The position numbers and the translations under genes are program-made. A stretch of 64,000 nucleotides of DNA. Origin: Kordiimonas sp. SCSIO 12610 (GTDB taxonomy: Bacteria; Pseudomonadota; Alphaproteobacteria; Sphingomonadales; Kordiimonadaceae). The notes under the pieces were generated by a model. The model had not been told where the DNA came from. It searched no databases and saw only the letters and a program-made list of their open reading frames with translations. The stretch is taken from NCBI RefSeq assembly GCF_024398015.1, contig NZ_CP073747.1, positions 2,663,001-2,727,000 on the forward strand, read 5' to 3'. The first letter of the stretch is position 1. Each line of letters opens with the position of its first letter. Of the stretch, positions 33,748-43,117 are shown piece after piece.

Positions 33748-35367
33748 ATGAGCAATGAAATTGAAGTTTTCTCGGCGCGCAAAATATACACAATGATGGA
33801 ACAAAATCCTGTTGCCACCCATGTTGCAGTAAAAGATGGTAAAATCCTTAAGGTGGGTGACTATGAGTCAATGGCCGAGCTGGGGCTATACACCTTGAAT
33901 GAACAGTTTCATGACAAGGTCATTATGCCTGGTTTTGTTGAGGGCCACTCTCACACTCTGGAAGGGCACTTATGGCAATATACGTATGTTGGATACTATG
34001 ATCGTGTTGGTCCTGACGGAAAGAAATGGTCAGGCTTGAAATCAACTACAGAGATTATTGGCCGCCTGAAATCAACGATGAAAGACAGCGATGGGCCCAT
34101 CGTTGCGTGGGGCTTGGACCCAATATTTTTTGGTGGCAAACGTATTTCCACACATGACCTAGATCAAGTAACTACAGACCGCCCCATTATCATTCTGCAT
34201 GCTAGTGGACATTGCGTTAACGTTAATAGTTGGGTTTTGAACGAAGCAGGAATTGATTCTGAGACTAACATTGAAGGAATATTGAAATCAAATGATGGTG
34301 TTCCGACGGGTGAGCTACGAGAATTAGCAGCAATGTTTGTTGCCTTTGAGGTTACGGGTACAAATTTTTTTGATAAAATGGGTGCCGAAGATGACTTGTG
34401 GCGATTTGCACAACAAACTAAGACTGCAGGTGTAACGACTGCCACAGAACTGTATTCCCCAATTCACGACGGAATTTTGAATTCGTTACAAAATGCAACG
34501 AAGATGCCTGAATTTCCTCTCAGGCTGGCAGTGTCTAAAGCTGCTGTAACATCGAATCCTGAAGCAGATGTTCAGCGTGTGAAAGAGTTAGCTAATTTAA
34601 ATACGGACAAGTTATTTTTTGGTTCCATTAAGGTTATGACCGATGGATCAATTCAAGGATATACGGCGCGAATAAAGGATGAGTCTTATTATAATGGTGC
34701 TCCCAATGGGATTTGGAATGCACCACCGGCAGAGATTAAGACTGCAATAGGCTATTACATCCAACATGGTATTCTAACTCATATTCACACGAATGGGGAT
34801 GAGGCCATTGAACTAGCAATTGACGCAATTGAAGCGGCACAAAATATGGCTTCTATGCGTCCGGTATTGCAGCATGCACAGCTTATTACCGAAGATATGA
34901 TTGAACGTTGTGTCGAGAACGCGATTCATACCAATATTTTTTCCAACCATCTTTATTATTGGGGTGATCAGCATGCGAGTTATACGATTGGTCCAGAACG
35001 TGTTCAGATGTTGAACCCGGCGGCCTCTTTATTAAAGGCGGGAGTTACCCTAGCCTTTCATTCAGATGCCCCTATTACACCAATGGCGCCATTGTTTACT
35101 GCCTGGTGCGCGGTAAACCGTATGTCTAGTAGTGGGCAGATACTAGGATCAAGTGAGCGTATTTCAGTGGAAGAAGCCCTTTATGCTATTACGATGGGAG
35201 CTGCAAAAACGCTTGGGCTTGATGACAAGATCGGAAGTATTACAGATAATAAGTATGCTGATTTTGCTGTTTTAGATGATGACCCTTATGAAGCTGAACC
35301 TATTGCAATAAAGGATATTGGTATTACCGGCATAGTTGTAGGAGGTAAGATTTTCCTCAATGACTAG
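33748..35367 (+). CDS. YtcJ-like metal-dependent amidohydrolase
   Basis: The 539-aa cytoplasmic enzyme belongs to the amidohydrolase_3 (YtcJ) group. The metal-site HxH is in PGFVEGHSHTLEGHL; further ligands are likely in ILHASGHCVNVNSW, GILTHIHTNGDEAI, PVLQHAQLI and the final Asp in LAFHSDAPITPMAPL. The C-terminus (GSITDNKYADFAVLDDDP) is the usual small beta domain. It has no signal peptide. It is coupled to a GltS-like transporter upstream and overlaps a metal-chaperone GTPase downstream by 8 bp, suggesting import, hydrolysis and metal loading in one operon. Substrate is unknown. Confidence 0.88.
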   Translation: MSNEIEVFSARKIYTMMEQNPVATHVAVKDGKILKVGDYESMAELGLYTLNEQFHDKVIMPGFVEGHSHTLEGHLWQYTYVGYYDRVGPDGKKWSGLKSTTEIIGRLKSTMKDSDGPIVAWGLDPIFFGGKRISTHDLDQVTTDRPIIILHASGHCVNVNSWVLNEAGIDSETNIEGILKSNDGVPTGELRELAAMFVAFEVTGTNFFDKMGAEDDLWRFAQQTKTAGVTTATELYSPIHDGILNSLQNATKMPEFPLRLAVSKAAVTSNPEADVQRVKELANLNTDKLFFGSIKVMTDGSIQGYTARIKDESYYNGAPNGIWNAPPAEIKTAIGYYIQHGILTHIHTNGDEAIELAIDAIEAAQNMASMRPVLQHAQLITEDMIERCVENAIHTNIFSNHLYYWGDQHASYTIGPERVQMLNPAASLLKAGVTLAFHSDAPITPMAPLFTAWCAVNRMSSSGQILGSSERISVEEALYAITMGAAKTLGLDDKIGSITDNKYADFAVLDDDPYEAEPIAIKDIGITGIVVGGKIFLND

Positions 35368-36316
35368 CTCAAGAACACAGAAAAATACTGAGATTCCGAT
35401 CACGGTTATTAGCGGATATTTGGGAGTAGGAAAAACAACCTTTTTGAGGCGGTTGATAGAATTACCTGATAGCAGGCAGTCAGTTTTCATTGTTAACGAT
35501 TTTGGGTCGTTAAATATTGATGCAGCTATTGTCGAGATGAATGGAGGTAATACATTTCAACTAGAGAATGGTTGTATATGTTGCTCTCTTGTAGATGGCT
35601 TGGTGAAAACTTTATTGGAAATAAAGAAATTAGACCCTAGACCAAAACGAATTATTATTGAGGCTAGCGGTATCGCAAACCCAAAGCGAATATCTGAGGT
35701 TGGTCAGCTTTCTCGTTCATACAAAGATAACGGAATTATCACTATTGTAGATGCGTCTACTCTTTTTCATCGAATGAATGACTATGATACCTGTAATTTG
35801 TTGAACGAGCAGATTCGTGCTGCAAAAACCGTCATTGTAAATAAAACGGACCGAGCAACCGCGAATATGGTAAAGTGCGTACTTAGCAGCTTGCGTGATG
35901 TTAACCCGAAGGCTGAATTGCAGACCACTAGCTACATGCAGTTCTCAGATAATGTTCTGATGAACTTTTTAGATCGCTCGACAATTGAAATGCCAACAGA
36001 TGATTTTATAGATAGTGAAAACCATAATATGGCTACTTATCGGTTTCAATTTCCTCAGTCCGTTTCGAGAACAAAACTTATCAGCTTTATTGAGGGATTA
36101 CCCGATACTATTCATAGAGTGAAAGGATTTGTGAAACTTTCCGACCGTGTCAACGTTATGGCCATTGAGCGCTCCGGGCTCAATCAAGTTTCTATTTCTG
36201 AAGCAGTAGGTGTATCTAAAGAAGTATTAAATGAGGTTGTCATCATTGGCACCCGTGAAATGCCACATTTGGCCGAGTTACAATTGCGGTTGAAAAATTT
36301 GGTTCAAGAAGTTTGA
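35360..36316 (+). CDS. COG0523 (CobW/YjiA-type) G3E GTPase, probable metal chaperone
   Basis: The 318-aa protein is a G3E GTPase. It shows the Walker A in VISGYLGVGKTTFLRR, the metal-binding CxCC motif in LENGCICCSLVDGL, the EASGIANPKRI switch and the NKTD guanine-specificity motif in VIVNKTDRAT. A C-terminal CobW-type beta domain follows from about residue 215. Family members insert zinc or other metals into client enzymes. Its 8-bp overlap with the amidohydrolase gene makes that enzyme the likely client, which is inference. It differs from the common GFLGAGKTT Walker A by two conservative changes. Confidence 0.88.
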   Translation: MTSSRTQKNTEIPITVISGYLGVGKTTFLRRLIELPDSRQSVFIVNDFGSLNIDAAIVEMNGGNTFQLENGCICCSLVDGLVKTLLEIKKLDPRPKRIIIEASGIANPKRISEVGQLSRSYKDNGIITIVDASTLFHRMNDYDTCNLLNEQIRAAKTVIVNKTDRATANMVKCVLSSLRDVNPKAELQTTSYMQFSDNVLMNFLDRSTIEMPTDDFIDSENHNMATYRFQFPQSVSRTKLISFIEGLPDTIHRVKGFVKLSDRVNVMAIERSGLNQVSISEAVGVSKEVLNEVVIIGTREMPHLAELQLRLKNLVQEV

Positions 36317-36344
36317 CGTTTCGATCATTTATTTGTCTGATTTA

Positions 36345-36358
36345 TTTATCATGATAAA
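36345..36358. promoter_or_regulatory. Palindrome TTTATCATGATAAA, operator candidate 2
   Basis: This exact copy of the 14-bp core of the palindrome at 32243 is placed 144 bp upstream of the TonB receptor gene and 29 bp after the GTPase gene. Confidence 0.65.
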
Positions 36359-36501
36359 CTGGTTGATAAATGAATAAGAACTGGCCCTAAGGTGTGTTTC
36401 AGTATTCAGGTAGGGTTGAATAAGGAGGAAAGGGTCAAAATTGAACACATGTTCGGTTTTGATCCATATCGCGGGATATGTATAACTAGAAGGGGAATTC
36501 G

Positions 36502-38682
36502 ATGAAGTATAGATCCATTGGCTTAAAAGCTTCGTGTTCATTTATGGCCTTATCAATACTGGGTCCTGCATTAGTTGCACAAGATGCATCTGATGAGAAA
36601 GATGAATTTGTATTAGAGGAAATTGTCGTTACTTCAACTAAAACTGGCGCTGTTAGTCTTCAAGAAGTTCCCGCAGCGATTACTGCAATATCATCAGATG
36701 CTTTGGATCAATCGGGTGTGATCGATTTACAGGGCATTTCCTATAGGACCCCAGGATTGACTTTAGGTGAATTTAATGTTGGGCAGCCTCAGATTTTCAT
36801 TCGGGGAATTGGTTCTAATGATGATGGTGCAGGAGGTGATCAGTCTGTTGGTATTTTTGTTGATGAAGTTTTTATAGGCCGATCAGCAGGAGCATCATTA
36901 GATATTTTTGATCTAGAGCAAGTGGAAGTACTGCGAGGACCTCAAGGTACCTTATTCGGTAAAAATGTTATTGGCGGTGCGATCAGTTTTACTACCAGAA
37001 AGCCAACTGAAGAAGTTGAAGGTAAATTAGAGGCGACTTATGGTAATTTAGATGCGACGCGTATTCGTGGATATTTGTCAGGACCACTATCAGATAGCGG
37101 TACAGTTTTGGGCAAAATAGCTGTTAATTATTTCCATAGAGATGGTTTCGTTACCGATATCGATGAAACTCTAGAGTTTAATGACCGAAATGATGTGTCG
37201 GTAAGAGGTCAGCTACGGTTGATTCCTAACGAAGACTGGATAATTGATTTAAGCGCTGATTATGCGCGTAAACGCCAAAATGGTATCGGCAGAAATGGTG
37301 AAGGCTTATTAGGCACCTTAAATGAAGACATATTCCCAACGTCAGCGGACCCATTTATTACGGTTGCCGACGAAGAAGGGTTCCAGGATCGCGATATATT
37401 TGGGTTCAGTGCGCGGGCGGAATATTCAACAGAGAAAGGAACCTTAACGTCAATAACTGCTTATCGTGATATCGAATTCAGTTTTCTGGATGACGTCATT
37501 GCGCAAAGGCCTGGTTCGGCAGGGCCTAACCTTGACAATGGAGCCATTGAAAATAGTTATCAGTTTACACAAGAACTAAGATGGTCAGGTTTTATAGGTG
37601 ATCTTGATTATGTCGTAGGTGCGTTCTACCTATTTGAGGATGTATTCCGTAACGAATTCTTTGAAATACCAGGTTTGGATAGAGGAGACTCTTTCCAAGA
37701 TAACCTGACAAACAGTTACGCGATTTTTGCACAGGCGTCTTACAACATCAACGATAGACTTACGGCAACAGTTGGTGCACGGCAAACATGGGAAACTAAA
37801 GAGAATACTCAGTCAGTTGAAGCAGCACCAGCTGTTATCACGAATGATATTGCAGAGCAAACGAACGATGCAAGCTTTAGTGCGTTTACGCCCCGATTTG
37901 TATTAGACTATCAAGCTAACGATGACTTGCTTTTGTATGGTAGTATCGCTAGAGGCTTTAAATCTGGAGGCTTTCAGGGAACACCCGGTAATGCGCAAGT
38001 TGCAGCTAATTCATTTGACCCAGAATTTGCTTGGAATTTTGAGGTCGGCTTTAAATCAACATTACTTAATGATCGTCTACGGTTTAATGTTGCGGCATTT
38101 CTGACTGACAATACAGACTTACAAGTTTTGCAGTTTATCAGTGCTAACGATCCAAATGATCCAACCGCTGGTTTCATCGCGACAGATAATGCCGCAACGG
38201 CTGAAATTAAAGGGATTGAAGTCGAGTTCAACTTCTTGGCTACTGAGCGTCTTGAAATTGGCGGGTCGTACTCATATTTGGATGCAGAATTTACAGAGTT
38301 TTTTGATGCTACAGGTGCTGACTTTAGCGGGAACCCGCTTCGCAATGCACCAGACCATAAGTTCAATATCGGTGTAACATATACTCAACCTTTATCCAAT
38401 GGCAGTAACTTGGTTGCTTATTATGAACATAGAGGACAAACAAGAGCATTTCAGGACCCCGCTGGGGATTTACGTCTTGCCTCTTCTATTCCGGGGTTTG
38501 ACGTTGCAAATGCGCGGTTAAGCTATGTCCCTGAAAGTGAACGATGGAAAATTGATGTCTGGGTTGATAATTTATTTGATGAAGTGTTTCAAACACATAA
38601 TTTCCCACTTGGAAATGCAAATGGTTTCTCTACCCCGGGAGCTCCGAGAACTTACGGTGTAACTGCTACTATAAATTTCTAA
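36502..38682 (+). CDS. TonB-dependent receptor (726 aa)
   Basis: The outer-membrane receptor has a signal peptide (to about residue 24), a TonB-box-like LEEIVVTSTKT, a plug domain (ALDQSGVIDLQGISYRTPGL, LRGPQGTLFGKNVIGGAISF) and a 22-strand-type barrel ending in RTYGVTATINF with C-terminal Phe. The plug sequence resembles siderophore/other-substrate receptors of the broad FecA/FhuA-like class in marine alphaproteobacteria. An AGGGG ribosome-binding site precedes the ATG. It shares an operator palindrome with the transporter operon upstream and is followed by a strong terminator, so it probably imports the substrate of that operon. Confidence 0.92.
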   Translation: MKYRSIGLKASCSFMALSILGPALVAQDASDEKDEFVLEEIVVTSTKTGAVSLQEVPAAITAISSDALDQSGVIDLQGISYRTPGLTLGEFNVGQPQIFIRGIGSNDDGAGGDQSVGIFVDEVFIGRSAGASLDIFDLEQVEVLRGPQGTLFGKNVIGGAISFTTRKPTEEVEGKLEATYGNLDATRIRGYLSGPLSDSGTVLGKIAVNYFHRDGFVTDIDETLEFNDRNDVSVRGQLRLIPNEDWIIDLSADYARKRQNGIGRNGEGLLGTLNEDIFPTSADPFITVADEEGFQDRDIFGFSARAEYSTEKGTLTSITAYRDIEFSFLDDVIAQRPGSAGPNLDNGAIENSYQFTQELRWSGFIGDLDYVVGAFYLFEDVFRNEFFEIPGLDRGDSFQDNLTNSYAIFAQASYNINDRLTATVGARQTWETKENTQSVEAAPAVITNDIAEQTNDASFSAFTPRFVLDYQANDDLLLYGSIARGFKSGGFQGTPGNAQVAANSFDPEFAWNFEVGFKSTLLNDRLRFNVAAFLTDNTDLQVLQFISANDPNDPTAGFIATDNAATAEIKGIEVEFNFLATERLEIGGSYSYLDAEFTEFFDATGADFSGNPLRNAPDHKFNIGVTYTQPLSNGSNLVAYYEHRGQTRAFQDPAGDLRLASSIPGFDVANARLSYVPESERWKIDVWVDNLFDEVFQTHNFPLGNANGFSTPGAPRTYGVTATINF

Positions 38683-38710
38683 CTAAAAATCAACACTATT
38701 AGACCAATAT

Positions 38711-38736
38711 AAAGGGCCGGAAATTTCCGGCCCTTT
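38711..38736. terminator. Strong hairpin terminator after the TonB receptor
   Basis: A 13-bp arm (AAAGGGCCGGAAA) is followed at once by its perfect complement, giving a 26-bp palindrome, then a T-rich stretch. It lies 28 bp after the receptor stop and 40 bp before the end of the convergent regulator gene, so it can serve both directions. Confidence 0.85.
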
Positions 38737-38776
38737 GCTTTTGGTTATAATTGCGAGTGGCTTAGCCAGAGGTTGA

Positions 38777-39562
38777 TTATAGTTCTGGGTTGTTTTTTAC
38801 TTGATTTAAAACGGACCTTATAAAGGCCATCCGCTCACGGACACTCGCAATAGCGCCTTCTTCGTCCTCTCTGATTAAACACTCGTAATATTGTTTGAGA
38901 ATTTTATATGCGGTTTTGCCGTATTCTTCTTTGATTGAAGAATGAAAATACATAAAGTTTTCTATAATGGTATCGCTGATTAAATCATTGATAAATAAAC
39001 ATAAAAATCCAAGCAACTGATTTGGGGATTGCTGAGCAATAATACTGTTGAATTCAATTTCAGTTTTCCGCCTTAGTCGCCAGATATCGATATTTGTTTC
39101 CGGCGTATCAAGAAACTCCTCACATTTGTCCAGTAATTTCTTAAGCTCTGAGAAAGTGTTTTTTGAGATATTCCCTATTACTGAAGAGCATAAGGCGATT
39201 TCTAATGGTTCCCTAACATCATATATCTCATTAGTTGATAAATTTTTAAAACGAAAATAGTTTCGCAGTGACTTGTTGGCATATGAATACGATACATCAA
39301 TTAATCGTGCGCCCCCTTTTGGGCCTGTTTCGATAGTTATCAAGCCTTGATTTTCAATACTTTTTAGGGCTTCTCGTAGCGTGCTTTTACTGCAACCAAA
39401 TTCAGCTATTAACTCGACTTCTTTAGGCAGTCTGTCACCCGGTTGCATACCATCTGAAACAATTCGTTCTAACAGATCGTTAGCAACGCTTTCCGATAAT
39501 TTAATGCGTTTCGCCTTGGGTGAACGAGATAATTTTATGCCTGTGTTTTGTTGATTGGTCAT
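38777..39562 (-). CDS. GntR-family (FadR/FCD-type) transcriptional regulator
   Basis: The 261-aa regulator has an N-terminal winged helix (about 22-85: RLPKEVELIAEFGCSKSTLR, EALKSIENQGLITIE) and an FCD-type all-helical ligand domain (about 110-250: IYDVREPLEIALCSSVIG). FCD regulators usually repress metabolic genes until an organic acid binds. Related palindromes before this gene, before the gltS-like operon and before the TonB receptor suggest one regulon. It is convergent with the receptor gene. The exact ligand is unknown. Confidence 0.9.
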   Translation of the reverse strand: MTNQQNTGIKLSRSPKAKRIKLSESVANDLLERIVSDGMQPGDRLPKEVELIAEFGCSKSTLREALKSIENQGLITIETGPKGGARLIDVSYSYANKSLRNYFRFKNLSTNEIYDVREPLEIALCSSVIGNISKNTFSELKKLLDKCEEFLDTPETNIDIWRLRRKTEIEFNSIIAQQSPNQLLGFLCLFINDLISDTIIENFMYFHSSIKEEYGKTAYKILKQYYECLIREDEEGAIASVRERMAFIRSVLNQVKNNPEL

Positions 39563-39598
39563 GAATTGCTCATTTCGCTGATAACAAATATTAGATTA

Positions 39599-39630
39599 TT
39601 TACATGATATCATTTATTATCATGTTAAAC
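39599..39630. promoter_or_regulatory. Imperfect operator copies upstream of the GntR regulator
   Basis: ATTATCATGTTAAA (39616-39629) matches TTTATCATGATAAA with two mismatches, and TTTACATGATATCA lies just before it. Both are within 70 bp upstream of the regulator start, consistent with autoregulation. Confidence 0.45.
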
Positions 39631-39846
39631 ATAGTAAATATTTAAAATTGATAGCAAGAAGTCAGGATATAAAGATGAATTTCAATTTTATTGGATAGTG
39701 AAAAAAGTAAAGACTGGCACTAAAATCGAAGTACTCTACAAACTATTATGATCACGCAATAAATTCAATTTATGAAGAACTGCCTGCGACATTCCAAAAG
39801 GTTTTATTCGGGTAGCTTATATTGTTGAATATTAGGGGAACTGTGA

Positions 39847-41535
39847 ATGGGACAATTAAGTTATGTATCTGGCGTTAGCGATCAGCCACTTAGGTATCAA
39901 ACCATTGGTGATGCGTTGGCACATGCCGCGGATTGTTTTGGCGACAAAGAAGCGTTGGTTTTCCCGGAACAAGATGTGAGGTTGAGCTATGCAGATCTTA
40001 ACATTGCAGCAGAGAGGATGGCAGCGGGTTTTTTAGCACTAGGTTTTAAAAAGGGAGATAGGGTTGGTATCTGGTCCCCAAACCGATATGAATGGGCGTT
40101 AACACAATATGCAACGGCCAAGGTTGGTATTATCCTTGTTAATGTTAATCCTGCCTACCGGATATCCGAGCTTGAATACGCCCTTAATAAAGTTGAATGC
40201 AAAGGCATTGTAACCGCCAGAGTATTTAAAACCTCAAATTATCTGGAGATGATCAACAGGTTAGCCCCCGAGCTTGCTGAAAGTGAGAAAGGCCAGCTAC
40301 GTGCTAAAAAGCTTCCGCATCTGTCACATGTCATTGTTATGGGCGAAGGTGACGTGCCGGGTTGTTATGGTTTTGATGAAATAAGCACCTTAGAGTCTGA
40401 GGCTGATCATCAACTACTATCGGATATTGCTGCAACGTTGGAAGCAGATGATCCCATTAATATCCAATTTACCAGCGGCACCACGGGCTCGCCGAAGGGC
40501 GCGACCTTAACGCATCATAATATCCTGAATAATGGCTATTTTGTTGGAGCGCGACAGAATTTCTCAGCTTCGGACAGGTTGGCAATACCAGTCCCCTTAT
40601 ATCATTGCTTTGGTATGGTTATGGGGGTTCTGGGGTGCCTGATGCACGGCGCTACAGCAGTTTTCCCTGGTGTGGGCTTTGATCCTGTTCTCACGCTCAA
40701 AGCCGTACAGGAAGAAAAATGCACCGCTCTTTACGGTGTGCCAACCATGTTTGTGGCGATGTTGGAAACCCCTGAATTTGAAAGCTTCGATCTTTCCACG
40801 CTTCGAACTGGTTGTATGGCGGGCTCACCTTGCCCTGTCGAGATTATGAAGCGCGTAATCGCAGATATGAATATGGCTGAGGTTACCATCGCTTATGGTA
40901 TGACAGAAACCAGCCCTGTTAGCTTACAATCCATGTCTGATGATGTTTTGGAAAAAAGAGTTTCTACTGTTGGGCAAATTCACCCCCATGTGGAAGTGAA
41001 GCTTGTGGATGAATTCGGTCAAACGGTACAGCGCGGAACCCAGGGTGAACTGTTAACGCGCGGTTATTCTGTTATGCTTGGATATTGGAACGATAGTGAG
41101 CGAACTTCAGACTCTATCGACAAGAACGGCTGGATGCATACAGGTGATCTGGCGGTGATGGACGACGAGGGATATGTAAACATCACTGGCCGCGCCAAGG
41201 ATATGATTATCCGCGGCGGAGAAAATATATATCCGCGTGAAATAGAGGAATTTTTATATACCCACCCTTCTATTCAGGATGTTCAGTGCTTTGGTGTGCC
41301 TGATAAAAAGTTCGGTGAAGTTGTGAGCGTATGGGTCAAGCTGAAACCTGAGCAAACATTGGATGAAGCTGGTTTGAAGAATTTTTGCAAAGACCAGATC
41401 GCACACTATAAGGTACCAACCTATGTCAGGTTTGTTGATGAATTTCCCATGACTGTTACGGGTAAAATGCAGAAATTTGTTATGCGCGACAAGATGGTTG
41501 AAGACCTGAATATCACCGAACAAAAAACCGCATAA
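39847..41535 (+). CDS. AMP-binding fatty acyl-CoA synthetase
   Basis: The 562-aa enzyme activates a carboxylic acid with ATP and CoA. ANL-family motifs are visible: the P-loop-like [18 protein letters not shown], the A5 region [14 protein letters not shown], the A7/A8 hinge [40 protein letters not shown], and the A10 Lys in [15 protein letters not shown]. The length and wording fit medium/long-chain acyl-CoA synthetases near AcsF/FadD-like groups. A GGGGA site precedes the ATG. It is a stand-alone gene bounded by the GntR regulator upstream and an IS6 relic downstream, so its pathway is not shown by context. Confidence 0.9.
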   Translation: MGQLSYVSGVSDQPLRYQTIGDALAHAADCFGDKEALVFPEQDVRLSYADLNIAAERMAAGFLALGFKKGDRVGIWSPNRYEWALTQYATAKVGIILVNVNPAYRISELEYALNKVECKGIVTARVFKTSNYLEMINRLAPELAESEKGQLRAKKLPHLSHVIVMGEGDVPGCYGFDEISTLESEADHQLLSDIAATLEADDPINIQFTSGTTGSPKGATLTHHNILNNGYFVGARQNFSASDRLAIPVPLYHCFGMVMGVLGCLMHGATAVFPGVGFDPVLTLKAVQEEKCTALYGVPTMFVAMLETPEFESFDLSTLRTGCMAGSPCPVEIMKRVIADMNMAEVTIAYGMTETSPVSLQSMSDDVLEKRVSTVGQIHPHVEVKLVDEFGQTVQRGTQGELLTRGYSVMLGYWNDSERTSDSIDKNGWMHTGDLAVMDDEGYVNITGRAKDMIIRGGENIYPREIEEFLYTHPSIQDVQCFGVPDKKFGEVVSVWVKLKPEQTLDEAGLKNFCKDQIAHYKVPTYVRFVDEFPMTVTGKMQKFVMRDKMVEDLNITEQKTA

Positions 41536-41542
41536 GGGGAAT

Positions 41543-41943
41543 TGTCAGATTAAACTGACAGCACCGCCACTATATGGCTAACCACTTATTCTTTATAGAT
41601 TTTATTTTGCAATCTTAGTTTGATTCTCCATCTTACACTAAGACGGCAAAAATCTATTGCACTGACATGTTAGCAACAGATGTGAGAACTCACGCTCACC
41701 TTTTCCATGACGAGAACGAGCCATGCTCAGGTTCAGACGAATGCGAAATTTACAGAAATTCGCCTCGATGCATGCCTCACTATATAATCACTTTAATAGA
41801 GAACGACACCTAAACAACCGAGATACTTTTAAGCGATACCGATCCGAAGCTCTTTCGGAATGGCGTCAGCTTGTCGAGAGCAATTTTTAGAATTCACCCT
41901 TTATAGTGTAATTTGAGACGAGTTAACATTAAACCGACAGCAT
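41543..41943 (+). mobile_element. IS6-family relic B (shared spacer plus transposase C-terminus)
   Basis: The relic begins with TGTCAG...CTGACAGCACC, a terminal-type sequence, then carries the same about 90-bp spacer as relic A (CCGCCACTAT...TTGCACTGACA). It then encodes the IS6 transposase C-terminus in broken frames: MLRFRRMRNLQKFASMHASL, YNHFNRERHLNNRDTFKRYR, SEALSEWRQL. It ends in ATTAAACCGACAGCATC. The junction of spacer and transposase fragment matches relic A, so both come from one rearranged ancestor. Confidence 0.78.
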
Positions 41944-42030
41944 CTCCGGATGTGCTTTGTGTATTTAGAAAATTATTAATTGACAATTTTGTAATGTGTA
42001 ATCTATATATAATAATATAAGGAATAAAAA

Positions 42031-42693
42031 ATGACTAATTCTGAAACAGAGGAAACAAATGTTGTTCAACCCCAAGCGCTCATTGATGCGCTTGCACCTG
42101 ACTTTGAGGCGCGAACAACCTTGGGACTTGTCAAACGATCCGACTATCTTGGGCGTTGGCTGGTATTCTTTTCACACCCTGCCGACTTCACGCCTGTATG
42201 CACCTCTGAATTTGTTGCGTTTCAGGAAGCTTCGGACAAGTTCTCAGAACTGAACTGCGACCTTTTGGGGCTTTCAGTGGACAGTCTCTATGCTCACATC
42301 GCTTGGGTGAGGGATATTGAAGAGCGTTTTGGTGTTAGAATCACTTTTCCGATCATCGAAGATATATCAATGGCTGTTTCACGCACTTTTGGGATGATCC
42401 ATGACCAGTCAACAACAACGGCAGCAGTGCGTTCGGTCTTTTTCATCGACCCGAAAGGGTATATTCGGGCCATGATCCATTACCCTATGAATATTGGGCG
42501 GTCAGTCGACGAAATCCTTCGTGTCCTTGCAGCGCTTCAAATCACTGACGAAAAAAAGATTGCAACCCCTGAAGGCTGGACGCCCGGTACAAAGACTGTC
42601 CTGCCACCACCACTTGATCAGGATGAAGCGGATACGCGAACTGGGGATGAGGGTGGAGCTTGGTATCTTACTCATGTGGAGGATAGCAAATGA
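42031..42693 (+). CDS. 1-Cys peroxiredoxin (Prx6/AhpC-TSA-like), first copy
   Basis: The 220-aa thiol peroxidase has the peroxidatic Cys in HPADFTPVCTSEFVAFQ and the Prx6-type C-terminal arm (IATPEGWTPGTKTVLPPP). Peroxiredoxins of this type reduce hydrogen and alkyl peroxides and may also reduce persulfides or peroxynitrite. The C-terminus has an unusual acidic tail (DQDEADTRTGDEGGAWYL). Its stop overlaps the start of the ArsR-type regulator by 4 bp (ATGA), so it belongs to the sulfide-oxidation operon. A second copy lies at 50369. An AAGGAA site precedes the ATG. Confidence 0.9.
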   Translation: MTNSETEETNVVQPQALIDALAPDFEARTTLGLVKRSDYLGRWLVFFSHPADFTPVCTSEFVAFQEASDKFSELNCDLLGLSVDSLYAHIAWVRDIEERFGVRITFPIIEDISMAVSRTFGMIHDQSTTTAAVRSVFFIDPKGYIRAMIHYPMNIGRSVDEILRVLAALQITDEKKIATPEGWTPGTKTVLPPPLDQDEADTRTGDEGGAWYLTHVEDSK

Positions 42694-43100
42694 ACATCCC
42701 CATGGACCAAATGGAACCGCTAGCCGAAGAGGCGACTTCTCTTTTGAAAGCACTCGCGCATCCGTCACGCCTAATGATCTGCTGCAAGCTTCGCCATGCT
42801 GAGCTTTCAGTTGGTGACATCGAAAAACAGTTGCAAATCAAACAGCCGAACCTCTCTCGCGAATTAATGAAGCTTCGTGATGAAGGCCTGGTTGAAACAC
42901 GCCGGGAATCAAAGGTGATCTTTTACCGTCTTGCTGACAAACCACGTGTTCAAGGGATGATAGATGGTATTTGCGCTGTCATGCTCGGTCAGGCACCTGC
43001 CCCCGCCACGATGGAAGCACCATCCACAAACACACCAAAACGTCGTCCTAATCCCGCCGGTGGTTACGGTGTTTTCGCAACAACACGATCTTCGCCGTAA
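42690..43100 (+). CDS. ArsR-family persulfide-sensing repressor (SqrR/BigR-like)
   Basis: The 136-aa regulator has an ArsR winged helix (ALAHPSRLMICCKLRHAELS, KQPNLSRELMKLRDEGLVET, FYRL). SqrR and BigR use two Cys about 65 residues apart that form a polysulfide bridge; here Cys31/Cys32 in helix 2 and Cys95 in the last helix have that spacing. It lies in an operon with persulfide dioxygenase and SQR, the known targets of this group. A longer, Pro-rich tail (about residues 100-136) is unusual. The name is by motif and context; arsenic sensing is unlikely. Confidence 0.85.
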   Translation: MNIPMDQMEPLAEEATSLLKALAHPSRLMICCKLRHAELSVGDIEKQLQIKQPNLSRELMKLRDEGLVETRRESKVIFYRLADKPRVQGMIDGICAVMLGQAPAPATMEAPSTNTPKRRPNPAGGYGVFATTRSSP

Positions 43101-43117
43101 GAATAAAGGAACCGATC

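Noticed and set aside
42690-43100. Arsenic or metal-sensing ArsR function
   Set aside because: The Cys arrangement and the dioxygenase-SQR neighbours fit the SqrR/BigR group, and there are no ars genes nearby.
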